Source of the DNA: Phytophthora sp. 'mugwort'
Lineage: Eukaryota; Oomycota; Peronosporomycetes; Peronosporales; Peronosporaceae
Direction of reading: 5' to 3'
DNA: 64,000 nt
Assembly: GCA_033558025.1 (NCBI GenBank)
Contig: JAUCEF010000010.1
Location: 2,133,001 to 2,197,000 of the forward strand
Both the position numbers and the translations under genes were made by a program. Positions 55,290-64,000 of the stretch are shown piece by piece; positions within the stretch are counted from its first letter, which is position 1; the number at the start of each line of letters is the position of its first letter. The notes under the pieces were generated by a model, which was not told the DNA's origin, made no database searches, and worked only from the letters and a program-made list of their open reading frames with translations.

Positions 55290-56337
55290 TGGTGCGTTTC
55301 CTGGCAACTGGCAACGAAGCCAATGCCGAGTGGCTCACGCCACGTCAAAGAGCTCAGCTTCATCACTACGAGTGGGCCGATGGCCTGCTCTACTATCGAG
55401 TTGAGCCCCATGAACCCTCACAGGTAGTCGTACCAAGCGACGAGGATCTCAAGTTTGGCATCCTACAGGTGGCGCACGACATGCCGTCCAGCGGTCACTT
55501 GGGCCGCGAGAAGACCTTCCAATCGATCTCTCAGTACTTTTGGTGGGCCCACATGTACAAGTGGTCGCAAATTACATGCAGACATGTGAAACATGTCAGC
55601 GGGTGAAACCCGCCGGATACGCCTCGGCTCCTTTGCAGAGCTTGCCTGTTCCAGTGGACTGCTGGAAGTCGATGCGTCCGGACTTCATCTATGGACTTCC
55701 AGCCGATGGCCACGGAAATACCGGCATCTTGGTGTTCGTGTGCCGCCTGAGCAAGATGGTGCGTCTTGCTGCGGTCAAAGACACAGTGACCAGGGAACAG
55801 ACTGTGAAGCTGTTCGTGGATGACGTTTTCCGCCATCACGGTCTGCCGGAGACAATTGACTCGGATCGTGACCAGCGGTTTACCGCTGCGTTCTGACAAA
55901 AGCTGTTCCAACCCCTGGGAACAAGGCTGCACATGTCCACTGCCGGTTATCCTCAGACGGATAGGCAGACGGAGCGTGTCAACCGAGTGCTTGAGGACAC
56001 TATACGCAGTGTCTGTGCGGAGGCTCCTCGCACATGGTCAGAACTCCTGCCAGTAGTTGAGTTTGTCCTCAACAATGCGGTTCACGTATCGACCGGGTAT
56101 ACCCCGTTCTATCTGAATGGCTTACGTCATCCACGGGTGCCGGTCACTTTTCGAGGCAGCACCCCGGCTTCGGTTCTAAGTGGCGGAGAGGCTCGGAAAG
56201 TGCTTTCGTCCCAGATCTCGGATAAGAGACCGGTTTCCTTGCGAAAACAAGTGGGGTCTTTTATGGACACCAAGGTAAACGTAATCAGCCGTGTCCGTGA
56301 TGCCATGGCAGCGGCACAGGACAAACAAAATGAGTAA
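55290..56337 (+). pseudogene. Gypsy integrase
   Basis: The H2C2 zinc-binding region reads HDMPSSGHLGREKTFQSI then, after a frameshift near 55570, CETCQRVKPAG. The catalytic core has PDFIYGLPADGHGNTGILVF with the first Asp, SDRDQRFTAAF with the second, and QTERVNRVLEDTIRSV with the Glu, so the D,D-35-E triad is present. An in-frame TGA at 55894-55896 separates the second Asp from the Glu. The C-terminal domain fades after DKQNE (56337). Confidence 0.85.
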
Positions 56338-56883
56338 TCAGACAAACAAGGAAGAGGAAACTAAAAAACGTGTTGATGTGGATGAATTAGTCCTACTAGA
56401 CACTAGGAACTTGCAACTCGCCATGGTATGCATACGCTGCGCATGAGCCATAGTGATACGGCTAGGAGTATAGAGGAGTCGCTCCCGCCTGTGGCCGCAG
56501 GAGGTCCTGAATGAGAGACAGCTCCCGTTGGACTCGGTCCATGGACGTCCGGAAGGCATCCATACGTTGGAAGATCTCGACCACGTCATTCGGCTGACGG
56601 TCGACCCATCATATAACGGCCGACAAGTCATCGGCCAGACGATTCAGGTGTCACGAATCGGCCCAAGGACCCCAGCGCCCACGGCCTGGGTAGCGGCAGC
56701 CCCGCCCTCACAAAGTCCAAGCGAATCTCAAGCGCAAGGACTCGACGACGAAAGCACGAATGTTGCTTGAAGCCTCATGTTGACCGAGGTTACGCGCACG
56801 CAGTACCGTGGAATTAATCTTTTGAGAGCTGTCCATCCCTCATTCTTCGGCATTCCCAGTGTAACCGCTATAAGCACTGCAAA

Positions 56884-58480
56884 GAGCATCACTCAGTAAT
56901 CCGAGATGGGGAGGATCTGCACCCACGAGCACAAAAAGAAAATTTGCTCATGGAAACCAGATTTCCCGAGCTTAACACAAGCGCAGCTAGCGGAGAGGCC
57001 GGAACGCGAGTTTGCTCTTGCAAAGAGTCCTGTACAAGACACCATTTCGGGGTACTTAAACAAAGTGAGCGCTTTCTGAGCGTCAGCGACAATGATCGAG
57101 AAGTTAGGCGCTCACGGCCGCCCAGCTTTCTCTGATCTTGACGAGGCGCCCGCGAATGGGTACTTCACATCGAGCATGATGACGTCAAGCTCGTCGCATC
57201 ATGCTCGACGGTAACATGGTTAAGGCAAAAGATTTGCGCCTACTGAAGAACATGAAGGTTCCGCAGGAGGAACGCATCGATTTCTCCAATGGATGGCTAC
57301 AGTCGTTTCAAAATCGCCATGGATTTAAATTTTTTCGGGTGCATGGTGAGAAGGGTCGGTTAATACGGCTTCAATTCCAGCTCATATAGAGCGTCGTGTG
57401 GCATTACTAAGAACTACGCTATCGGGGACGTGTACAACTTCACTGAAACAGGTCTGATCTACGACTTGTGCCCCGACAAAACCATTTCAACCCGCCTGAT
57501 TGAAGAGGCGAAGAAACGCAAACCAATACCCTACTGTTGCCTTAGCATGCAATTACGACAGTAAATATTGTTATGCGAGAGCTTCCATCGGAGATGCATC
57601 AAAAACGAGATGCTTTAAGACAAGAACTGGTGAGTAACTGGGATTCAAGTACCGCAATAATAAAAAAAGCCTGGATGACAGCTGTTCTTTTTTCGAGAAT
57701 GGCTTTGTGAGTTGATAACGATATGGAGAACCAAAAGCGCAAAGTGCTGTTGCCGATTGACAATGCGTCATCACGCATCGCGGCTGGGATGGACCTTCGG
57801 AGCGTCACAGTCGAATGTTTGTCTCCAAACACCCCATCAGCGTATCAACCATTAGATGCTGGAATTTTGGCGGTACTAAAGCGGCGCTATCGGCACCGCC
57901 AGCTACAACATGCGCTTGGCAAGGAGGAGGGAAGGTGTCGCCGGTGACATCTATGAAGTGGACCAGCTGGCAATTAAATCGGTGAAGTCGTGCGGGGGCG
58001 AAATCAAGGGAAATATTGTTCGCAATTGCTTTCAGCACATTACGTTGATACTTGTACGGTCCTCATCACACCGGTCCGGCCGGGAAGCGGTTGAGCTGAT
58101 TGCTGGAGAGATTTTATCGTGCATTTAGCAACTGCGTATTCTGGACCCGATGTATAGAGAGTTCAGATGCAACCCAGAAGAGTAAAATACAGAAATGGAG
58201 ACAGTATCAGCGGAGGGTCTACTGGACGAATCAACAGACTTTTTGTTCATCGACACCTCATCTCGCGTGTCCGACGGAATTGACAGTGATTTGAATGAGA
58301 TCGTGGAGCAGGCTTCGTACAAAGAAACCACTGGACAAAAGGTGAATGTTATATGCAGCGTTATTTTTATACTTGTCGGCCATCCAGACCTAGAAGACAA
58401 GCTGATCAAATACCTTCGCTTTCTTCAAAGCCGGATCCGGGAGCAGCTGAGACGAAAAAAGGAGGATCGATGATCCAGAC
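56884..58480 (+). pseudogene. Pogo/Tigger-type transposase (CENP-B HTH plus DDE_1)
   Basis: An N-terminal helix-turn-helix reads ICTHEHKKKICSWK, TQAQLAERPEREFALAKSPV and DTISGYLNK. The CENP-B-type second HTH follows (ERIDFSNGWLQSFQNRHGFK, FFRVHGE). The DDE part has YNFTETGLIYDLCPDKTIS with the first Asp changed (T at the usual D), LPIDNASSR with the second Asp (57759), and YQPLDAGILAVLKRRYRHRQ with the third. Several stops and frameshifts. It directly follows the gypsy element, perhaps an insertion neighbour. Confidence 0.8.
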
Positions 58481-58564
58481 GTCGATCACTGCAATCTTTG
58501 AAGCGTAAACCCCAGTGAGGATGCGCTCTTTGTTTAATCAAAAATTCTAAGCACTATTGCATTG

Positions 58565-58948
58565 TCAGGTTTTATTCAGGCTAATGTACCAGCTGAGTTC
58601 GGAAGCGATAGCAGCAGGAACATTGCACGTAGGCCCCCAACCGCGTCGGTCACACACTGCTCCGTCATTTCGGAGCAGCAAATCCAGCTCCTCCTTGGCG
58701 CATGTTACCGCTAGCGGGCCGTTGTAGGTATCGTTTGTGGGTCCAGCCAATCTTCGGAGAATCCATTCGCGCGGAATCACGCCATTCGCGTCCGCTACGA
58801 CGGTAGCAGCGGCGCTGCCGCCCCCGCCAAATGCGCGGTTATGTGGAGACCCGAGGATGAGGTCCTCGAGGAGCTGCTGATAGCTGATGTCCGCGGGGAC
58901 AGTGCGCTGCCGACGAAGTTTCAGGTAACCCAACTCAAAATCTCGCAC
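58565..58948 (-). CDS. Hypothetical protein, 127 aa
   Basis: An intact minus-strand ORF with glycine-rich AFGGGGSAAATVVADANGV and a C-terminal TCAKEELDLLLRNDGAVCDR. No family recognised. It may belong with the basic/acidic ORFs at 59221-60235 on the same strand as one interrupted gene. Confidence 0.3.
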   Translation of the reverse strand: MRDFELGYLKLRRQRTVPADISYQQLLEDLILGSPHNRAFGGGGSAAATVVADANGVIPREWILRRLAGPTNDTYNGPLAVTCAKEELDLLLRNDGAVCDRRGWGPTCNVPAAIASELSWYISLNKT

Positions 58949-59220
58949 ACCACTTTTGTATCAGATTTTGGTCAATATAGTATCAAGTTTAGCGTTTGAC
59001 AAGAATATCAATTATCTCTATACTGTTGACTAGGAACCAAGTAGGTGGACTCGGTCCACATCAAATATAACAGGATACCAACGATGATCATTTAGGACAG
59101 GATTATCTGTACTGGACCCTATTTTATCAGGATACAGTCAAAATTTTGGAATTGCTCGAAAGCATCGCAACGGAGCATCAACAATTTAAAATGTACACTA
59201 AATATCTTATCCCCTTCGCA

Positions 59221-60235
59221 TCAAGGTGCTTGCCAGAAACTTCCCGCTGCCCCCGTTGGGGTGTCCTTCATCTGCTGCCGGTAGATGACGCACTGATCCC
59301 ACACGTAGTCTCTGGGAGACATAATGCGGATGGTGGGACAACACCGGTTCAGAAATCCTGAAACGTTCTCCCCAACGGCCGGACAATGTTGTCGTCTAAG
59401 TATGTCACGTAATCGGAGCGCAAGCCCTCCTTTTTGAAGCTTGACGGTAGCAGCATGTAGGCCTCCATCCCGCAGCACCTGCGTGTGTGAGCCCCCCTGA
59501 ACCTTCATCATCCGGACGCAAGCGGGTACCACATCGCCCAAGAGAGCCGCCACCTTCTTGTCTTCTGGCTCCAAGAACGAGGCGACCAGGAGCGCAGCGT
59601 CGATACCGCATGGTTTCGGTTCTGCATTACACCGGGTGGCTTGACCACGATGCTTTCATTGCGCTCACGCTTTCGGTACATCTGCAGCGTCCGATGGCTA
59701 ATATCATAGAGCAATTAAAATGTATGCTTGCACACAGGGACGACATAAGCCACCATGTACTTGAAGCGCCGGTGTATCGGCTTCGGACTGGCGGCATTCG
59801 TGATAGTTTTCGGTACCTGGTTGGCCGACCGCTCGAGTGATCTCGCCTTATTTTTTTGCTGGCCGGCCAGACCCCGCAGCTACGGCGTACATCGCGACGG
59901 TAGGGAGCAGCGACGTCCGCTGTTCATCCTTGCTCATCGCTTGCAGTGACTCGACCAGCTTCGTCATCTGCGCGCGTCTTTCCACCAAGCACTGCTTTTT
60001 TTTGCTGCAGGATACCAGTCCGTCGACCTTCTGCACCTGGAACCGTCGTCCACACCAACTCAGCCAGCTCGGACCGGCTGCGTCCAGATGCGGGGCAGCT
60101 GCTGACATCGACTCCGCCCTCCGCTGCAGGGGTGGTTGCACCTTGCCCTGCGGCGCCTGTGTCAGTGTCACTGTCGGTGCCAGCTGAGGTGTCGTCCTCC
60201 AGCCAGTCGAGATCGCTACCGCTTTCCAATTCATC
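59221..60235 (-). pseudogene. Interrupted hypothetical gene, minus strand
   Basis: From near 60229 one frame encodes an acidic start (MESGSDLDWLEDDTSAGTDS) and a proline/alanine-rich stretch. The adjacent frame then continues KKKQCLVERRAQMTKLVESL and SKDEQRTSLL. Near 59574 a further ORF begins EPEDKKVAALLGDVVPACVR and runs to 59221. The succession suggests one protein disrupted by frameshifts or containing introns. Acidic N-terminus and coiled-coil-like middle only; no recognised family. Confidence 0.3.
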
Positions 60236-60453
60236 AGCTGTCCTCTTTGACAGTGCCTATCTTGTTTTACCGTTTACTCGAAAGAGCTGAAACCACCCGA
60301 ATTCACCTCGCCATAATTTAAGTACCCCCCCCCCTACCTCAAATACATGTACCTTCCGCTACAGTAATGGGCGTGAATATGCAACCTCTGATATGCACTG
60401 ACACTGAAAGGCTATTTGGACTGAAAAAAGCCCATAGAAAATACTGTATTGGA

Positions 60454-61628
60454 TTAGTTCAAAATGAAGGAAATGCTGCTTTTACTGACTAACGTAGAAT
60501 GTACCCAGCACTTCTGTATGGTGGCCGCCGTCACGTTGTCCCAAGCTATATTGCACCACTTCATTGCAGTTAACAGATCAACTTGATAAGCATCTTCATC
60601 CCCCTCGCCAAGACACCCGAGCGCCCACATCATTTGCATGCTCAGTATCGAGCTTTCACACAGTATATGATATGATACCTTGGTCCATGGGTTGGATCTT
60701 GGCGGTCGTATTAGGCGGCCGTTTGTCAAGTCGTACGTGAGATAAGCTGAGCCCTGTCTCGTCATGAGACGATGCGTTGTCGACTAGCAGTAAGACGCGT
60801 CTGCCCTGCCTCTGCATGTCTTCCTCGAAGCCAAACAACCACTGCTGATACATCCATGATGTCATTCAGCCTTTCTTAGTACCCATATACTGCAGCTCTC
60901 ACGGTTATCCTTCAGCCAGCGCGGCTTCTCCACGGTCCCGAGAAACAGCAGCGGACGCTTTTCCGATCCGTCCGCATTTGCACAGCACGCCATTGTCACC
61001 CGTGCCTCGTTCTGCTTCAACACAGGCGCCTCCGTCTTGCAAATTGAGCGCCGCGGGACGGCTTTGTAGAAAAATGCTGACTCATCCATATTAAAAACGT
61101 CCCGCGGAACGTATGTAGCCACAATGGCCTAAAATTGGGCCACCTCTTCACGCAAGTTGTCGAAGTCAACAGATGACGACTCGCCGTAGCCGCGGCGCCA
61201 GCGGAATCCATATCGCTCTTGTAAACAGCGAAGCCAGGAGCAACCAAAGCGGGGTTGATGGCGAGAAGGCAGTCCGAGTTTTTTGGCAAGTTCCTTGGCA
61301 TAAAAAATGATCATTTCACCGCTTAGACAGATGCCTTCCTGTTCCGCTAGCATTATAAACTCCATGACGTTCACGTCAAGCATGAGCTGTAAGCAGGCGG
61401 CTCGTTCTTCTGCGACGCCTGCTTTCAGGCCTCTCGCTTCAACGCCTCGCGCGCTGCAAGCATGCGGCAAACAGTCGATTTGACGGGGGCTGTATCAAGG
61501 CCGAACTCAGCTTGAGCCCAGTGGCCCAGCTCAGCGTACGAGAGCGCGGGTGCCTCCTGGTACCGCTTGCAGATCAGAAGCTTCTGTAGTCGCGTTAGCC
61601 GGAGTCTTGGTTCGGGCGCGAGCTTCAT
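60454..61628 (-). pseudogene. Pogo/Tigger-type transposase, few lesions
   Basis: From ATG 61628 on the minus strand: RLRLTRLQKLLICKRYQEAP begins the Psq-type HTH. The 61129-61470 frame holds the CENP-B-type HTH (EMIIFYAKELAKKLGL, FGCSWLRCLQERYGFRWRRG). One in-frame stop later, DVFNMDESAFFYKAVP gives the first catalytic Asp (61086), then ACCANADGSEKRPLLFLGTV, LLLVDNASSH with the second Asp (60781) and IQPMDQGII with the third (60685). The last frame (60454-60765) ends with a typical AYQVDLLTAMKWCNIAW helix. Only about three frameshifts and one stop break an otherwise complete gene, so it is the best preserved DNA transposase here. Confidence 0.85.
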
Positions 61629-61639
61629 CGATGTGTGGG

Positions 61640-62480
61640 TGGGGTGGGAAGTTGTGTTATGAGCTCGCCGCAGTGAGTTTGACGCGTGCGGTTTCGCGCC
61701 AAGTTTAAATATCTCATTCGAGCCCTGATTGGCGGGATCTTAACGATTAGTTAATCAAATGAGTAGAAAGATCGTATTTCCACCAATAATGTATAGAGAG
61801 AGCTGCTAGTCTTCCTTCTATCAGTACTATTTTGCTCGAGCGATCCGCTCTTCTCAGCACCGTATAATAACTACCAGGTTATGCGTTGTAGCCCCGTTGC
61901 TTATTCAGACACATTACTGTATTTATGTATGTGCTTTTATAAGGCTAAATGATACGCCTCATTTACCCCCTGGGTTTTGCATAACGTCGTCTTGACGATT
62001 GCAGTAACGCTCAACTTCAAGATTATTCTAAAGGCCTGCGGCTTGTAATGCAAAGAGCATGCATACACAGGGTTTGGGAAGTCCGCCGCGACGAATGGCT
62101 TTGAGCAGCTTAGCGAACAGCATCTGTGTCGAAATCAAACGGATAAATATCTTAGGGCATTGGACAATTTCGAGCTTTCCATTGCCAGCGGCGAACGCAG
62201 AAACCTAGGGGCTAATGTCACGTGTGGTTAATACAACGCGTCGGCTACTAGCAAAATGTCAAATAATAGATTTATCGAAAGGTTATTTGGTTGTACTATC
62301 TCCGTTCTCATAGTTGTCCTGCCAGTCTACCCCGAACTTCTTCTACTTCAACATAGCATGATCCTCGTTATCGTTCTTATCCTCCCTGGAGTACTCCCTC
62401 CAGCGCGAGTGTCGATTGCGTTCTTTATCCCATGTGCTTGACGAACAACACGTCCGTTCTTATTGGCACATATTCGTTTT
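61640..62480. other. No supported gene
   Basis: AT-rich flank; a short hydrophobic ORF (62256-62441 +) lies antisense to the weak C-terminal continuation of the gypsy remnant. Nothing else seen. Confidence 0.3.
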
Positions 62481-62499
62481 CATCACACATCATCCGATT

Positions 62500-63250
62500 T
62501 CTTGCAGACTTCTCCACGCCGTATCTATGACACCCCGCGCATGTTGACCTTTCAGTGTAGCGTTCCATGTTAAGAATCAGCGTTTTAGTTGCCTTGTACA
62601 GTGATGGCACGATAGGGACCGTCGTACAGCGGCAGTAGTTTGCCTTGCACTCCAGTATCGCGCCGCATTAAAACCATGTCATCAGGGAGATATGTTCAGG
62701 TGCTGCATTTGCTGTTTTCACGCTGATTGTTAATCTGTATATGTTATACCTTGCGCCGGCGTCCGCTGGCCATGTTGGTTTTGGGAGCTAGGTTGCTTAG
62801 CATGTCTCGATCAGTGGCTGCCAAAACTTTAGTACTACTACGGTATGCCGCCCGAAGTGTACATATCGTATTGTACAGGAAGACATCCAGTCGCCCACTA
62901 TGCGAAGCTCTTCGGCCCTTTTTTATCGGCAATCATGTCATGCACGCGCTCGACCGCCGCATTAGCATGGGGGGTTGCACCGTCATCGAGCTCGTTTAAT
63001 GTCGTAGCTGTTCAATAACGCCAGGAACTCTTTCTTAAACTTACTACTGCCGTCAAAGATGCAGCACATCGGTCTGTGGTCGGCCGAACCTGTAGCGGTC
63101 TAGCAGAGCAGCTCCGTCCGCGCTCATCCCATTTAGTTTTGGTAGAAGCTCAGTGAGCCTAGTCGTTGTGTCAATGATGCTGAGGGTACGAAACTTCTGC
63201 TTCGCGAATGGTCCGATTGATCCACCGCAATCTCGAACCACGGCCAAATA
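62500..63250 (-). pseudogene. Ty3/gypsy integrase fragment
   Basis: Minus-strand frames read GGSIGPFAKQKFRTLSIIDT followed by TTRLTELLPK with the first catalytic Asp (ORF 63053-63247). A second frame gives VFLYNTICTLRAAYRSSTKV then DRDMLSN (62932 on), the region after the catalytic core. Last come DMVLMRRDTGVQGKLLPLYD and GPYRAI near 62690-62600, the C-terminal domain. Same gypsy lineage type as at 32.8-35.2 kb but a different fragment. Heavily decayed. No further domain was clear between 63250 and 63740. Confidence 0.7.
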
Positions 63251-63739
63251 ATCGAATTCTTGATCGGTATCTTGCCGTATCGGTTGGTCTGGTGCTAGCG
63301 CTTAGTGCGGGTGAGGCATCCATTCACATGTTTATCCACGTCGCGCATCATGTCCCTCCAATTGAGCACTTGATTTACCATTGCTGTCATGGTACTTGTC
63401 GCATGGTAGATGGTCACTCATTATACAACTTTATCATCTCCGCACGAAGTGCTAGCGGTACCAGGCAGGACTATCTTCGAACTTGGGTCCACCAATATTT
63501 TCACGCCTCCAATCTCACTTTTCTCTTCCTTTAGCAATAGGTCATCATCTTGCCGAGTTGGGCAAGCTTATTCATGTCCATGTTGAAGCCAGCCACCCAA
63601 ATATATGTTAGTTAGGAACTTTCAGCACAGGTAGCCGGGAAATCTTGTCTGCCACCACGCTGCCGCATAGTGCATGGCAGAGCACCCGAGAATGCAATAC
63701 TTGGATTAATACATCACGTGCGAAGGTAGGAATTAATCA

Positions 63740-64000
63740 TTGCATTAATTCCATTAATTGTTGCCAAATCGAGGACGCACCTGCTCGACCGTAGGTTCAC
63801 GGCCAACATGTCGCGGTTGTACTGCATGCACATCAGCATCTCGAGCTTGGCCGGCGAGAGGCTCTTCCGACAGCACCGACTTCGCCGCGGAAAAGAAGCT
63901 CTCGCACTCGTTCGATGCCGGCGGTATATATACAACGCCACGCAATGCGAGCGCTTCGGCACCTTCGTTCTCTTGGACGTTGTCTTGACAATAAAGCAGT
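63740..64000 (-). pseudogene. hAT transposase C-terminal (dimerisation) fragment, runs off the window
   Basis: Minus-strand reading RGVVYIPPASNECESFFSAA then KSVLS, followed in the next frame by PAKLEMLMCMQYNRDMLAVN, is the hAT C-terminal dimerisation region, where the S-N-x-x-x-E-x-x-F/W-S block is conserved. A frameshift separates the two parts. The rest of the gene would lie beyond base 64000. Confidence 0.75.

Larger units (their letters stand above)
51400..56770 (+). mobile_element. Ty3/gypsy retrotransposon, nearly full-length coding region, inactive
   Basis: Gag, protease, RT, RNase H and integrase traces follow in canonical gypsy order on the plus strand. The consensus-like reading is easily followed despite many stops and frameshifts. 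The 5' flank (51180-51390) may be LTR or leader, but no second LTR copy was recognised downstream of 56770, where a pogo-type transposase begins, so the 3' end may be truncated. Confidence 0.85.

Noticed and set aside
1..64000. CRISPR arrays, bacterial operons or phage genes
   Set aside because: No evenly spaced identical repeats and no prokaryotic gene organisation; introns, promoters and gene families are oomycete in character.

Overview
The window looks like nuclear DNA of a plant-pathogenic oomycete, most likely Phytophthora or a close relative. Three things point there. Elicitin-like secreted six-cysteine proteins occur three times (46180-46608, 23962-24297, about 47970-48382). Start sites match the oomycete Inr/FPR core promoter (about TCAYTYYNCAWTTT) just upstream of several genes. 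The repeats are a dense mix of decayed oomycete-type transposons: gypsy, DIRS-like, piggyBac, Tc1/mariner, pogo and hAT. No rRNA, tRNA, CRISPR array or prokaryotic operon was seen.

Layout. 1-14 kb is repeat-derived: a piggyBac transposase remnant (1-1320), a probable three-exon gene (2163-2799), a decayed peroxiredoxin copy (about 3360-3760), several unidentified or broken ORFs, and Tc1/mariner-type transposase remnants (8906-9340, 12577-13515). 14-24 kb is the gene island: dithiol glutaredoxin (+), two divergently transcribed 2-Cys peroxiredoxins, a taspase-like threonine aspartase (-), a yeast-type cytosine deaminase (-), an ACSF3-like acyl-CoA synthetase (+), two poorly known multi-exon genes (-) and a broken elicitin-like gene (-). 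24.8-45 kb is repeat-rich again: a short element with inverted subterminal repeats, a palindrome-rich interspersed repeat family, a gag-like remnant, a gypsy pol (-), a Tc1-type fragment, a chromodomain fragment and a long DIRS-like retrotransposon (-). 45.9-50 kb is a second small gene patch: an intact elicitin-like gene, a decayed neighbour, another broken elicitin-like gene and an intact acyltransferase-3 membrane protein. 51-64 kb holds a nearly full-length but dead gypsy element (+), two pogo-type transposases in opposite orientation, another gypsy integrase fragment and the end of a hAT transposase.

How parts relate. Glutaredoxin and the peroxiredoxin pair form a small thiol-redox cluster; the peroxiredoxins are an inverted duplication and a third copy has decayed 11 kb away. 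The elicitin-like gene and its neighbour at 22.7-24.6 kb (-) and 45.9-47.6 kb (+) are two copies of one duplicated segment in inverted orientation, separated by transposons. All calls come from reading translations and comparing parts of the window by eye; no database search was run. Exon boundaries are inferred from GT/AG and frame only.
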